A DNA stretch of 60,745 bases. Source: Ectopseudomonas mendocina (GTDB lineage Bacteria; Pseudomonadota; Gammaproteobacteria; Pseudomonadales; Pseudomonadaceae). The notes under the pieces were generated by a model, which did no database searches, had not been told where the DNA came from, and saw nothing but the letters and a program-made list of their open reading frames with translations. The stretch spans positions 1-60,745 of the forward strand of contig NZ_VRYE01000039.1 of the NCBI RefSeq assembly GCF_008041835.1. The letters run 5' to 3'. The position numbers and the translations under genes are program-made. Shown here piece by piece: positions 34,784 through 43,787 of this stretch. Each line of letters opens with the position of its first letter. Positions within the stretch are counted from its first letter, which is position 1.

Positions 34784-35566
34784 ATGAAGAAGACCCTGCT
34801 GCTGACTGCCCTGGCCGCTGCCCTGACTGCCTCCCTGGCCCACGCTGGCGAAAAGCTGAGCGTGGCTGCCACCCCGGTGCCGCACGCTGAAATCCTCGAA
34901 CTGATCAAGCCCGAGCTGGCCAAGCAAGGCGTGGATCTGGATATCAAGGTCTTCACCGACTACGTGCAACCCAACCTGCAGGTCAGCCAGAAGAATCTGG
35001 ATGCCAACTACTTCCAGACCAAGCCATACCTGGACACCTTCAATGCGCAGCGCGGTACCGAACTGGTGATCGTGCAGGGCGTACACGTCGAGCCTTTCGG
35101 CGCCTATTCGGCCAAGTACAAATCTCTCGACGAGCTGCCGAACGGGGCTACCATCGCCATCCCCAACGAAGTCAGCACCACCGGCCGGGCCTTGCTGCTG
35201 CTGCAGAAAGCCGGCCTGCTGACCCTCAAGGACCCCAACAGTGCCCAGGCACTGCCGCGTGATATCGTCGATAACCCGCGCAACTTCAAATTCCGCGAGC
35301 TGGAGGCGGCTACCGTGCCACGTGTGTTGAATCAGGTGGATCTGGCACTGATCAACACCAACTACGCGCTGGAGGCCAAGCTCAATCCCAAGCGCGATGC
35401 GCTGGCGATCGAGGGGAGTGACTCGCCCTACGTCAACTACCTGGTGGCGCGCCCGGACAACCAGGACAGTGAAGCGATCAAGAAGCTTTCCGCCGCGCTG
35501 ACCAGCCCGCAAGTCAAAGCCTTCATCGAGAAACGTTACGAGGGCGCGGTGCTGCCGGCTTTCTGA
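34784..35566 (+). CDS. MetQ/NlpA-family periplasmic substrate-binding protein
   Basis: 260 residues. A signal peptide MKKTLLLTALAAALTASLAHA is cut before GEK; there is no lipobox Cys, so it should be a soluble periplasmic protein rather than a lipoprotein. The NlpA fold is shown by VAATPVPHAEILELIKPELAKQ (partial), NYFQTKPYLDTFN and VDLALINTNYALEA. Family members bind methionine. No metN or metI lies nearby, so it must work with a transporter encoded elsewhere. The next gene encodes a Cys/Met PLP lyase, which supports a sulfur amino-acid ligand. Confidence 0.88.
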   Translation: MKKTLLLTALAAALTASLAHAGEKLSVAATPVPHAEILELIKPELAKQGVDLDIKVFTDYVQPNLQVSQKNLDANYFQTKPYLDTFNAQRGTELVIVQGVHVEPFGAYSAKYKSLDELPNGATIAIPNEVSTTGRALLLLQKAGLLTLKDPNSAQALPRDIVDNPRNFKFRELEAATVPRVLNQVDLALINTNYALEAKLNPKRDALAIEGSDSPYVNYLVARPDNQDSEAIKKLSAALTSPQVKAFIEKRYEGAVLPAF

Positions 35567-35723
35567 TCGGATTTATACGGCGGCCGGCGCTGTGGCTAGC
35601 CGGCGCAGTGGATGGACTGAAACAGCCGTCATTGCTGCGCAGGAGGCAAGCCGGAAATTCCGCAATACCTGGGCTGCCTTCGTTGAACACGCCCGTGAAC
35701 CTGTTTGAACAGGTTTGCACCTA

Positions 35724-35758
35724 CGCCGAGCCGGCTTAGCTGGCTCGGCGTTCTTTTT
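35724..35758 (+). terminator. Terminator of the MetQ-like gene
   Basis: CGCCGAGCC (35724-35732) pairs with GGCTCGGCG (35742-35750), followed by TTCTTTTTT. About 160 bases of unassigned sequence lie between the gene and this hairpin. Confidence 0.88.
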
Positions 35759-35818
35759 TGGCCATCCGGCCAGGTATGCTTCGCCGTCGCTTCTCAAGCC
35801 TGAATCGTGGAGATTGTT

Positions 35819-37000
35819 ATGAGTGAACGACTGCCTGGGGTGTCTACCCGCGCGGTACACAGTGGCGTTGCGGTCGACCAGCGTATGGTCACCCGTGCCA
35901 AGACCCTGCCGATCTACGAAACGTCGGTGTTTGTCTATGACTCGCTGGAGCAGGTTGACGACTTTCTCGCGGGTAACCGCGACAACTACATGTACACGCG
36001 CCTGGGTAATCCCAACACCAGTGCGCTGGAAGAACTGATTCGTGACCTGGAGGGCGGTGCAGCAGCATTGTTCTCGGCCTCCGGGATGGCCTCGGTCAGC
36101 GCCGCGCTGCTTGGCCGGCTCAATGCCGGGGATCACCTGATCGCCAGCCGCGAGCTGTATGGCACCACGCAGAGTCTGATCGAGCGTGAACTAAGCCGTT
36201 TTGGCATCAGTGCCACTCTGGTGGACATCAACGACCTGACCGCAGTGCAGGCGGCGATTACGCCCAGTACCCGGCTGATCTACACCGAGACTGCCTCCAA
36301 CCCGCTGGTACGGATCAGTGATATTCCGGCGCTGGCGCGCCTGGCCAAGGCGCATGACCTGAAGCTGCTGGTCGACAATACCTTCCTCTCGCCGGCGCTG
36401 TACCAACCGTTGGCCGATGGCGCCGATCTGGTACTGCACAGCACCACCAAATACCTCAACGGGCACAGTGACGCCACGGGCGGCATCCTGGTCGGCGATG
36501 CCGAATGGGTGGCGCAGGCGCGGCGCTTCCAGATCAATGCCGGCGGCAGCGCCAGCCCCTTCGAGGCCTGGCTGACCTTCCGTGGTGCGAAAACCCTAGC
36601 CCTGCGCATGCGCGCCCATTCCAGCAATGCCCTGGTACTGGCCGAAGCGCTGCAGGCGCACCCGCGGGTGGCCAAGGTGTACTACCCAGGCCTGGCTTCG
36701 CACCCGGATCATGCCCTGGCGCAGCGACTGTTCCGCAAGGGGTATTCCGGAATGCTCAGCTTCACTCTCAAAGGTGGCCTGGAAGATGTGGATCGGCTGA
36801 TCCGCGAATTGCAGTACACCGCCTTTGCGCCCTCGCTGGCGGGCGTAGCCAGCAGCATCACCCACCCCGGCAAGACTTCGCACCGTGCACTGTCGGTCGA
36901 GACCTTGAGCAGCCTCGACATCCACGACGGCACCATTCGTGTATCGGTCGGTATCGAGGATGCCGAGGATATCTTCATCCAGGCGCTGAATCGTCTCTGA
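35819..37000 (+). CDS. Cys/Met metabolism PLP-dependent lyase (gamma-lyase type)
   Basis: 393 residues from the ATG at 35819 (GTGGAGATTGTT before it). PLP-binding Lys211 lies in HSTTKYLNGHSDATGG; YMYTRLGNPN, SASGMASVSAALL and VDNTFLSPALYQPL are fold-type I gamma-family signatures. Candidates are methionine gamma-lyase, cystathionine gamma-lyase or beta-lyase, or O-acylhomoserine sulfhydrylase; the sequence alone does not decide. Position 250 bases after a methionine-type binding protein favours a catabolic or trans-sulfuration lyase. Confidence 0.88.
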   Translation: MSERLPGVSTRAVHSGVAVDQRMVTRAKTLPIYETSVFVYDSLEQVDDFLAGNRDNYMYTRLGNPNTSALEELIRDLEGGAAALFSASGMASVSAALLGRLNAGDHLIASRELYGTTQSLIERELSRFGISATLVDINDLTAVQAAITPSTRLIYTETASNPLVRISDIPALARLAKAHDLKLLVDNTFLSPALYQPLADGADLVLHSTTKYLNGHSDATGGILVGDAEWVAQARRFQINAGGSASPFEAWLTFRGAKTLALRMRAHSSNALVLAEALQAHPRVAKVYYPGLASHPDHALAQRLFRKGYSGMLSFTLKGGLEDVDRLIRELQYTAFAPSLAGVASSITHPGKTSHRALSVETLSSLDIHDGTIRVSVGIEDAEDIFIQALNRL

Positions 37001-37281
37001 ATCACACGGCCAGATACGGCTGCGTGATTGCAGCCAGCCACTGCGGCGAGAGAGCACTGGCAGTGCCCGGGCGATCCGCAGAGGCTGGCCATGCAGCTGT
37101 GTCTGCCCCGATGGTGCCGCGCATTTGCAGCACGCGCAGGCGTACGGATGATTCACTTATGGATCATATGGGTTAAAAGGTACTTAAAATAATTTTCTTT
37201 CTATAAAGTTAAACCCATGCGTACCTGCCGACCAATCGGCGCGCCGTACTGAACACATGGCCGACACCACGGCCGGTCAAA

Positions 37282-38145
37282 GTGATGCGCCGATTGGCGC
37301 CCTTGCATGGAGTTTTCTATGTAGGCAGTAGCTCATACCCCCTCTGCGACGTCGGCGCAATCGTTCGCAAAACGCCCTTCGATGCGCCCCAGGGCGCCGA
37401 GATCATCGGTCTGGATCTGACCCGGCCGCTGAGCGATGAGGACTTCGCCTGCATCCATCGTGCCCATCTCGATCATGCGCTGCTGGTGTTCCGTGGCCAG
37501 CGCATCACCCCCGAACAGCAGATCGCCTTCAGCCGCCGTTTTGGCTCATTGCAGATCCATGTGCTCAGGCAGTTCCTGCTCAGTAATCACCCGGAGATCT
37601 TCAGCATCTCCAACATCATCGAGAACGGTCAGCGCATCGGTCTGGGCGATGCTGGCAAGTTCTGGCATTCGGATCTGTCCTACAAGGAGCTTCCCAGCCT
37701 CGGTTCCATGCTGCTGGCTCAGGAACTGCCGGAGGAGGGCGGCGACACGCTGTTCGCCAGCCAGCAACTGACCTATGAAGCCCAGCCTGCCGAACTGAGC
37801 GAGCTGGGTGGCGCTGCCCGCATTCCCCTGGCGGGCCAGGATGCGTTGTGGGAAGCCTTCTGCACGGCCGCCGATGATCCGTTGATCGGCCTGCGCCTGG
37901 GTTGTGCCCTGCAGGTCGGCCATCTGGATATGGTCGGCGCCTTGTTGATGAGCTGCGAAACGGTGGGCGAGGCCCTGGAGGCGCTGCTGGAGTACTACCC
38001 AATAACCCTGCTGCGTGAACCTGTGCGCCTGAGTGAGGTGGCCGAACGCCTGGGCTTTTCCGACGAGAGTGCCTTCGCCAAGACGTTTCGCCGCTGGAGC
38101 AACATGACCCCCGGACAGTTTCGTCAGGCCACGACACCAGCCTGA
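37282..38145 (+). pseudogene. In-frame mosaic of TauD dioxygenase and AraC regulator
   Basis: A single open frame of 287 codons joins three pieces. Residues about 27-155 are the N-terminal half of a TauD/TfdA Fe(II)/2-oxoglutarate dioxygenase: GAEIIGLDLTRPLSDEDF, HALLVFRGQRITPEQQ and the metal-binding HSD in GKFWHSDLSYKELPS; the distal His and Arg are missing. Residues about 170-238 match the N-terminal ligand-binding domain of OruR-type AraC regulators (ARIPLAGQDALWEAF, GLRLGCALQVGHLDMVG). Residues about 240-287 are the last helix-turn-helix of an AraC regulator (LSEVAERLGFSDESAFAKTF, RRWSNMTPGQFR). Two internal deletions that kept frame best explain it. An AT-rich promoter-like stretch (37150-37215) precedes it. 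Function is doubtful. Confidence 0.8.
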
Positions 38146-38279
38146 CGCAGCCGCCCGATAACAGCGGCTTTGGCTCTCCCGCCAGAAGGGGTGAGCCGCG
38201 AATTGTGCAGGCTTCGGAGCAGTTAACACGTGACCGGGACTGGCCCCTCTAGGACAATTGGTATTTTCCCGCTGCCGTC

Positions 38280-39083
38280 ATGGCAAAGGGGCAAGGTGGA
38301 GTGTTGGGGATGCCAGGTTTACCGCCGGTCGGCCAGATGCCGGATCCGCTGTTGATCGCCGAAGTGCAGGATGAGTTCGGCGTTATTCAGGTTGTCGAGA
38401 TGGGCGCCTACCGCTTTCTCGAATTTGGCGAGGCCATCGAGCAGAGCTGCGTCTACATGCCTGAGCCCAGCTGGCTGGAATACGACTACACCCGCGCCAT
38501 GCTGCTGGGCGCGCTGTGTCATGAACAACCCGAAAGCGCCCTGTTTCTCGGGCTGGGCGCCGGCAACCTGACCCAGGCCTGCCTGAAGTTTCTGCCCCTG
38601 GATGATGTTGAAGTCATTGAGCTACGCCCGGATGTGCCGCGCCTGGCCATGGAGCATATGGGGCTGACCGATGATCCACGGCTGACCATCCGCATCGGTG
38701 ATGCCATTGAGCTGCTGGACAGCGCGGAGAAGACTGACCTGCTGTTTGTCGACCTGTACACCGATCACGGCCCGGCCACTGGTCACCTGGCCTGGCGTTT
38801 TCTGGAGGATTGCCGCAACAAGCTCAATCCCGGTGGCTGGCTGATCATCAATCAATGGGCCAGCAATGATGGCAAGCCGCTCGGTGCGGCTTTATTGCGC
38901 GGGCTTTTTCACCGGCACTACTGGGAATGCCCGGTGAAGGAAGGCAACGTGGTGCTACTGATCCCCGCTGATCTCGAGCAAGACCTGGATATGGGGTGCC
39001 TGCAAATGCGCGCGGGCGAGCTGGCGCCGCGTCTGGGTTACTCGCTGCAACCACTGATCGAAGCACTGCGACCGGCCAGCTAA
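38280..39083 (+). CDS. Spermidine synthase-like class I methyltransferase-fold protein
   Basis: 267 residues. The Rossmann core has ALFLGLGAGNLTQACLKFLP (glycine-rich motif, about 86-105), VEVIELRPDVPRLA and LLFVDLYTDHGPATGHLAWRF. This is the arrangement of spermidine synthases and related proteins (PF01564), but the polyamine-site acidic residues cannot be verified by eye, so the substrate is open. A start at 38310 (ATGCCAGG after GTGGAGTGTTGGGG) has a better ribosome-binding site than 38280. It stands alone, with no speD nearby. Confidence 0.75.
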   Translation: MAKGQGGVLGMPGLPPVGQMPDPLLIAEVQDEFGVIQVVEMGAYRFLEFGEAIEQSCVYMPEPSWLEYDYTRAMLLGALCHEQPESALFLGLGAGNLTQACLKFLPLDDVEVIELRPDVPRLAMEHMGLTDDPRLTIRIGDAIELLDSAEKTDLLFVDLYTDHGPATGHLAWRFLEDCRNKLNPGGWLIINQWASNDGKPLGAALLRGLFHRHYWECPVKEGNVVLLIPADLEQDLDMGCLQMRAGELAPRLGYSLQPLIEALRPAS

Positions 39084-39374
39084 TGCGCCGTTGAGCGGTT
39101 GGATGCAGATGGATCGATAAAAACCAGCACCCGAGTCAGGATTTTCAGGTATAGTACGTGCCGGCCAATTTTCTGGCTACGTTCAGGTAGTGCAACTCGC
39201 CCGGGGGAATTGACCTCCGGCAGCCAGTCCCCCAGCGGACTATCCTTGACGATTCACTTTCACCACGTTTTCGCAAATCCCCGCCGACCAGGCTGCCAGG
39301 GTGACCCACAAGGTCTTGCACGGCATGCGCAGCTTTGGAACATGGGTCTTTGCGGATGCACTTGAGGCAGACCC

Positions 39375-41057
39375 ATGACCCAGGAAATCGGCGGCTTCGC
39401 CGCGCTCGGACTTCACCCCAATATTCTCGCCGCTCTGACCGCCGTTGGTTACGAAGAGCCGTCTCCGATTCAGTCGCAGGCCATTCCGGTGATCCTCGCC
39501 GGCCACGACATGATCGGCCAGGCGCAGACCGGCACTGGCAAAACTGCCGCGTTCGCGCTGCCGTTGCTGTCGAAGGTCGACACCGCCAAGCGCGAGCCGC
39601 AGGTGCTGATCCTCGCTCCGACTCGCGAGCTGGCCCTGCAGGTGGCCACCGCCTTCGAAACCTATTCCAAGCAGATGCCGGGCGTTAACGTCGTCGCCGT
39701 CTATGGCGGTGCGCCGATGGGCCCGCAGCTCAAGGCCATCCGCCAGGGCGCGCAGATCATTGTGGCCACGCCGGGCCGTCTGGTCGACCACCTGCGTCGT
39801 GATGAGAAAGTGCTGTCCACCATCCAGCACCTGGTACTCGACGAAGCCGACGAAATGCTTAAGCTGGGCTTCATGGACGACCTCGAAGTGATCTTCGAAG
39901 CCATGCCGGAAAGCCGTCAGAGCGTGCTGTTCTCCGCCACGCTGCCGCACTCGATCCGCGCCATCGCCGAGAAGCACCTGCGTGAGCCGCAGCACATCAA
40001 GATCGCGGCCAAGACCCAGACCGTCTCGCGCATCGAGCAGGCGCACCTGATGATCCACGCCGATCAGAAGACCAACGCCGTGCTGCGTCTGCTGGAAGTC
40101 GAGGATTTCGACGCGCTGATCGCCTTCGTGCGCACCAAGCAGGCCACTCTGGATCTGGCTTCCGCGCTGGAAGCCAAAGGCTTCAAAGCCGCTGCGCTGA
40201 ACGGCGATATCGCCCAGAACCAGCGCGAGCGCGTAATCGAGTCGCTCAAGGATGGTCGTCTGGATATCGTTGTCGCGACTGACGTTGCTGCTCGTGGTAT
40301 CGACGTGCCGCGTATCACCCACGTGTTCAACGTCGACATGCCGTACGACCCGGAGTCCTACGTGCACCGCATCGGCCGTACCGGCCGCGCTGGTCGCGCT
40401 GGTCGTGCGCTGCTGCTGGTGACGCCGCGTGAGCGCCGTATGCTGCAGGTGATCGAGCGTGTCACCGGGCAAAAGGTGGGCGAGGTCAAGCTGCCGAACG
40501 CCCAGCAGGTGCTTGATGCACGCATCAAGAAGCTCACCAGCAGCCTGGCACCGCTGGTGGCCGATGCCGAAGCCAGCCATGGCGATCTGCTCGATCGTCT
40601 GACTGCCGATATCGGTTGCAGCCCGCGCGCGCTGGCCGCTGCGCTGCTGAAAAAGGCCACTAATGGCCAGGCACTGGATCTGGCCAGCGTCGAGCGCGAG
40701 CAGCCGCTGGTGCCGGGCGTTGGCAGTGCACCGCGTGAGCGTCGCGAGCGTGATGGTGATCGTGGCGGTGAGCGCGGTGAATACCGTGAGCGTCGTGCGC
40801 CAATGCCGCTGGCCGAAGGCCGTGTGCGCTGCCGCACCGCGCTGGGGACGCGCGACGGCATCGCCGCCAAGAACCTGCTCGGCGCCATCCTCAACGAGGG
40901 CGGCCTGGCTCGCGAAGCCATTGGCCGCATCCAGATCCGCGAGACCTTCAGCCTGGTCGAGCTGCCGGAAGATGGCCTGGATCGTCTGCTCGGCAAGCTG
41001 AAAGACACCCGTGTGGCTGGCAAGGCGCTGAAGCTGCGTCGCTATCGCGAGGATTGA
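39375..41057 (+). CDS. deaD: DEAD-box ATP-dependent RNA helicase DeaD/CsdA
   Basis: 560 residues. Helicase motifs in order: Q motif YEEPSPIQSQAIP, I AQTGTGKT, Ia PTRELA, II DEAD, III SAT, V ATDVAARGID and VI HRIGRTGRAG, then a Gly/Arg-rich linker (RRERDGDRGGERGEYRERR) and a C-terminal DbpA-type RNA-binding domain (about 480-555; GTRDGIAAKNLLGAI). It unwinds structured RNA in ribosome assembly and cold adaptation. The 291-base upstream gap contains a TATAGT -10-like box at 39150-39155, which would give a leader of roughly 210 bases, in keeping with long leaders of cold-shock genes; this is inference. Confidence 0.95.
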   Translation: MTQEIGGFAALGLHPNILAALTAVGYEEPSPIQSQAIPVILAGHDMIGQAQTGTGKTAAFALPLLSKVDTAKREPQVLILAPTRELALQVATAFETYSKQMPGVNVVAVYGGAPMGPQLKAIRQGAQIIVATPGRLVDHLRRDEKVLSTIQHLVLDEADEMLKLGFMDDLEVIFEAMPESRQSVLFSATLPHSIRAIAEKHLREPQHIKIAAKTQTVSRIEQAHLMIHADQKTNAVLRLLEVEDFDALIAFVRTKQATLDLASALEAKGFKAAALNGDIAQNQRERVIESLKDGRLDIVVATDVAARGIDVPRITHVFNVDMPYDPESYVHRIGRTGRAGRAGRALLLVTPRERRMLQVIERVTGQKVGEVKLPNAQQVLDARIKKLTSSLAPLVADAEASHGDLLDRLTADIGCSPRALAAALLKKATNGQALDLASVEREQPLVPGVGSAPRERRERDGDRGGERGEYRERRAPMPLAEGRVRCRTALGTRDGIAAKNLLGAILNEGGLAREAIGRIQIRETFSLVELPEDGLDRLLGKLKDTRVAGKALKLRRYRED

Positions 41058-41086
41058 TCCGGCCGGCTGATTAGCCGAGGATCAAA

Positions 41087-41122
41087 AAAACGCCGCGCCC
41101 CTCACAGGGCGCGGCGTTTTTG
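41087..41122 (+). terminator. deaD terminator
   Basis: AAAACGCCGCGCCC (41087-41100), CTCACA loop, GGGCGCGGCGTTTT (41107-41120), then TT. An A-run upstream allows bidirectional action. Confidence 0.92.
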
Positions 41123-41171
41123 TGTGTGCGCTGGCCGCGCAGGCTGAACCGGACGCCGGCGCCTGAAAGCA

Positions 41172-41198
41172 AAACGCCCCGAACCAGTCGGGGCGTTT
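41172..41198 (-). terminator. cysI-DUF934 terminator
   Basis: AAACGCCCCGA (41172-41182) pairs with TCGGGGCGTTT (41188-41198); A residues on the left read as T in the minus-strand transcript. It lies 19 bases beyond the DUF934 stop. Confidence 0.85.
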
Positions 41199-41216
41199 GC
41201 GTCGTTCTCGCTGCGA

Positions 41217-41714
41217 TCAGGCGCGGCGGCGGAACAGGGGCAGCGGTTGGTCTGCCGACGCCTGGTAGACCTCACTGTAATCCTCGAAGGCCTTCAGTGC
41301 ATCGTACGGATCCTTGTCGGCACGCAGGGCGAAGGCATCGAAGCCGACACGCCTGAGGGCGAACAGCTGGTCGCGCAGCACGTCGCCAATGGCGCGTACT
41401 TCGCCCTTGTAGCCGTAACGGGTGCGCAGCAGGTAGGCCGTGGAGGAATGACGGCCGTCGGTGAAGGCCGGGAACTCCAGGGCGATGACCTGGAAATGCG
41501 CCAGGTCATCGGCGATTTCCTCGATTTCGTCGCCGGCTTCCAGCCACACGCCGAGGCCGCCGTCGCGGGCCTTGAGGGCATGAGCATGCTCGCGCCACAG
41601 GGCCAGCGGGACGATGATGTCATCGCAGTTGGGAATGACGTCCAGGGTCACGTCCTTGGCCAGCAGGTGCCAGGTTTCGTCGACCACCTGACCGTTCTTA
41701 ATGATTCGCTGCAT
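41217..41714 (-). CDS. DUF934 protein, sulfite reductase partner
   Basis: 165 residues. The DUF934 block LAHFQVIALEFPAFTDGRHS and AYLLRTRYGYKGEVRAIGDVL is complete. The gene starts inside the last 17 bases of cysI, so it is translationally coupled to it. DUF934 genes accompany cysI or sulfite-reductase-like genes across proteobacteria, suggesting an accessory role, for example in electron delivery or assembly; no biochemical function is established to my knowledge. Confidence 0.88.
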   Translation of the reverse strand: MQRIIKNGQVVDETWHLLAKDVTLDVIPNCDDIIVPLALWREHAHALKARDGGLGVWLEAGDEIEEIADDLAHFQVIALEFPAFTDGRHSSTAYLLRTRYGYKGEVRAIGDVLRDQLFALRRVGFDAFALRADKDPYDALKAFEDYSEVYQASADQPLPLFRRRA

Positions 41715-43356
41715 AGACGCGCTCCTTGAACGGGTCGATACCGATGCGGCGGTAGGTATCGAGGAAGCTTTCTTCTTCGGTGCGTTGTTCGACGTAGACC
41801 TTGATGATCTTGTCGATCACGTCCGGCATGTCGCCCTGAGCGAAGGACGGGCCGAGAATCTGCGCCAGGCTGGCTTCGCGACCGGCGCTGCCGCCGAGCG
41901 AGACCTGATAGAACTCCTGGCCTTTCTTGTCGACGCCAAGGATGCCGATATGGCCGACGTGATGGTGACCGCAGGCGTTCATGCAGCCGGAAATGTTCAG
42001 GTCGATGTCGCCGATGTCGAACAGGTAGTCGAGATCGTCGAAACGACGCTGGATGGCTTCGGCCACCGGAATCGACTTGGCATTGGCCAGCGAGCAGAAA
42101 TCACCGCCCGGGCAGCAGATGATGTCGGTCAGCAGGCCCACGTTCGGCGTGGCGAAGCCCTGCTCACGCAGCTCGCCCCACAGGGTCAGCAACTGACGTT
42201 GCTCGACGTCGGCGAGGATGATGTTCTGGTTGTGACTGTTGCGCACTTCACCGAAGGAATAGCGGTCGGCCAGGTCGGCGATGGCATCGAGTTGCTTGTC
42301 AGTGACGTCGCCCGGCGCTACGCCGGTGGGCTTGAGCGACAGAGTCACGGCGACGTAGCCTGGCTTCTTGTGGGCGAAGGTGTTGCGCTGACGCCAGCGG
42401 GCGAAGCCCGGGTGCTCGGCGTCCTGCTGGGCGAGCAGGGCATCCTCGTCCTGCAGGGTCAGATAGGCCGGATCAACGAAGTGTGCGGCGACGCGGGCGA
42501 CTTCGGCCTCGGTCAGGGTGGTTGGGCCATCCTTGAGGTGCATCCACTCGGCGTTGACGCGCTCGGCGAACACCTCGGGGGTCAGCGCCTTGACCAGAAT
42601 CTTGATACGCGCCTTGTACTTGTTGTCGCGACGGCCATAGCGGTTGTACACACGCAGGATGGCCTCGAGATAACTGATCAGGTGCTGCCAGGGCAGGAAT
42701 TCGTTGATGAAGCTGCCGACGATCGGGGTACGACCCAGGCCGCCGCCGACGGAAACGCGGAAGCCCAGCTCGCCGGCCTCGTTCTTCACCGCTTCCAGGC
42801 CGATGTCATGCACCTCGATGGCCGCGCGGTCGCTCACGGCGCCGTTGACGGCGATCTTGAACTTGCGTGGCAGGTGGCTGAATTCAGGGTGGAAGGTCGA
42901 CCACTGGCGGATGATTTCGCACCAGGGACGCGGATCGACGATCTCGTCCTTGGCCACACCAGCGAACTGGTCGGTGGTGGTGTTGCGGATGCAGTTGCCG
43001 CTGGTCTGGATGGCGTGCATCTGCACGGTGGCCAGCTCAGCCAGAATCTCCGGCACGTCTTCCAGCTCCGGCCAGTTGAACTGTACGTTCTGCCGGGTGC
43101 TGATGTGGGCGTAGCCCTTGTCGTAGTCGCGGGCGATCTTGGCCAGCATGCGCACCTGGGTGGACGACAGCAGGCCATAAGGCACGGCCACGCGCAGCAT
43201 GGGCGCGTAGCGCTGGATATACAGACCGTTCTGCAGGCGCAGCGGACGGAATTCCTCGCCGCTCAGCTCTCCGGCGAGGTAGCGGCGGGTTTGATCGCGG
43301 AACTGCTTGACGCGATCCTCGACGATCTTTTGATCGTACTGGTCATATACGTACAT
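41698..43356 (-). CDS. cysI: Assimilatory sulfite reductase, hemoprotein subunit
   Basis: 552 residues from the ATG at 43356 (MYVYDQYDQKIVEDRVKQF start; upstream 11 codons dropped). Siroheme-[4Fe-4S] ligands are seen as CCPGGDFCSLANAKS and SGCMNACGHHHVGHIG in the C-terminal half; the substrate-binding RQNVQFNWPELEDVP and GNCIRNTTTDQFAG repeats are typical of the plant/bacterial NirA-like single-subunit form. It reduces sulfite to sulfide for cysteine synthesis; siroheme comes from cysG at 17.5 kb. Its 5' region (43390-43590) is AT-rich, fitting a CysB-type control region, but no operator is assigned. Confidence 0.93.
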   Translation of the reverse strand: MYVYDQYDQKIVEDRVKQFRDQTRRYLAGELSGEEFRPLRLQNGLYIQRYAPMLRVAVPYGLLSSTQVRMLAKIARDYDKGYAHISTRQNVQFNWPELEDVPEILAELATVQMHAIQTSGNCIRNTTTDQFAGVAKDEIVDPRPWCEIIRQWSTFHPEFSHLPRKFKIAVNGAVSDRAAIEVHDIGLEAVKNEAGELGFRVSVGGGLGRTPIVGSFINEFLPWQHLISYLEAILRVYNRYGRRDNKYKARIKILVKALTPEVFAERVNAEWMHLKDGPTTLTEAEVARVAAHFVDPAYLTLQDEDALLAQQDAEHPGFARWRQRNTFAHKKPGYVAVTLSLKPTGVAPGDVTDKQLDAIADLADRYSFGEVRNSHNQNIILADVEQRQLLTLWGELREQGFATPNVGLLTDIICCPGGDFCSLANAKSIPVAEAIQRRFDDLDYLFDIGDIDLNISGCMNACGHHHVGHIGILGVDKKGQEFYQVSLGGSAGREASLAQILGPSFAQGDMPDVIDKIIKVYVEQRTEEESFLDTYRRIGIDPFKERVYAANH

Positions 43357-43591
43357 GAAGGGTCCTGTTTTCAGGCTACTTACTGCCAATCAGCGCGCAC
43401 GGCCGCGCACTCCCCAAGGAGCCGGGGCACGATACCAGCTCAGGTTTATGCGTAAAAGTGATGTTTGAATATATAAACCTTGGTTTAAGGAATAAGACTG
43501 CCCCAGAGCATAACCATATGGTTTGAGCGATGGCCAAGGCTGGTCTTAAATGCAGTGTGCGTCACCCACAATCACAAGAAGAGGGGGAGCC

Positions 43592-43705
43592 ATGAGCGAG
43601 CATACCGATATGGACAAGTCCGACAGCCTCATCGATGCCTGGGCGATTTTTTGCCTGATTTCGATTGCGGTCGGCACGGCAGTCTTCTGGGTCAGCGGGC
43701 AATGA
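43592..43705 (+). CDS. Small single-pass membrane protein, 37 residues
   Basis: MSEHTDMDKSDSLIDAWAIF followed by CLISIAVGTAVFWVSGQ and a stop. A strong ribosome-binding site (AGAAGAGGGGGAG) sits 6 bases before the ATG, and a terminator follows 3 bases after the stop, so this is a complete small transcription unit. An acidic, Ser/Asp-rich N-terminus precedes one hydrophobic helix (about residues 15-35). I do not recognise the family. It lies divergently from cysI, across about 235 bases. Confidence 0.7.
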   Translation: MSEHTDMDKSDSLIDAWAIFCLISIAVGTAVFWVSGQ

Positions 43706-43707
43706 GG

Positions 43708-43743
43708 GCAAAGGCCGACGCGCTTTAGCGGTCGGCCTTTTGC
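43708..43743 (+). terminator. Terminator of the 37-residue membrane protein gene
   Basis: CAAAGGCCGAC (43709-43719) pairs with GTCGGCCTTTTG (43731-43742) around an 11-base loop; the right arm ends in TTTT. Confidence 0.85.
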
Positions 43744-43787
43744 CATTAACACCTTATACTGCGCCCCGATTATCGAGGAGGGGCGAT

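Noticed and set aside
41701..43455. 584-codon open frame antisense to cysI
   Set aside because: Shadow of cysI, with low-complexity Val/Asp/His composition.
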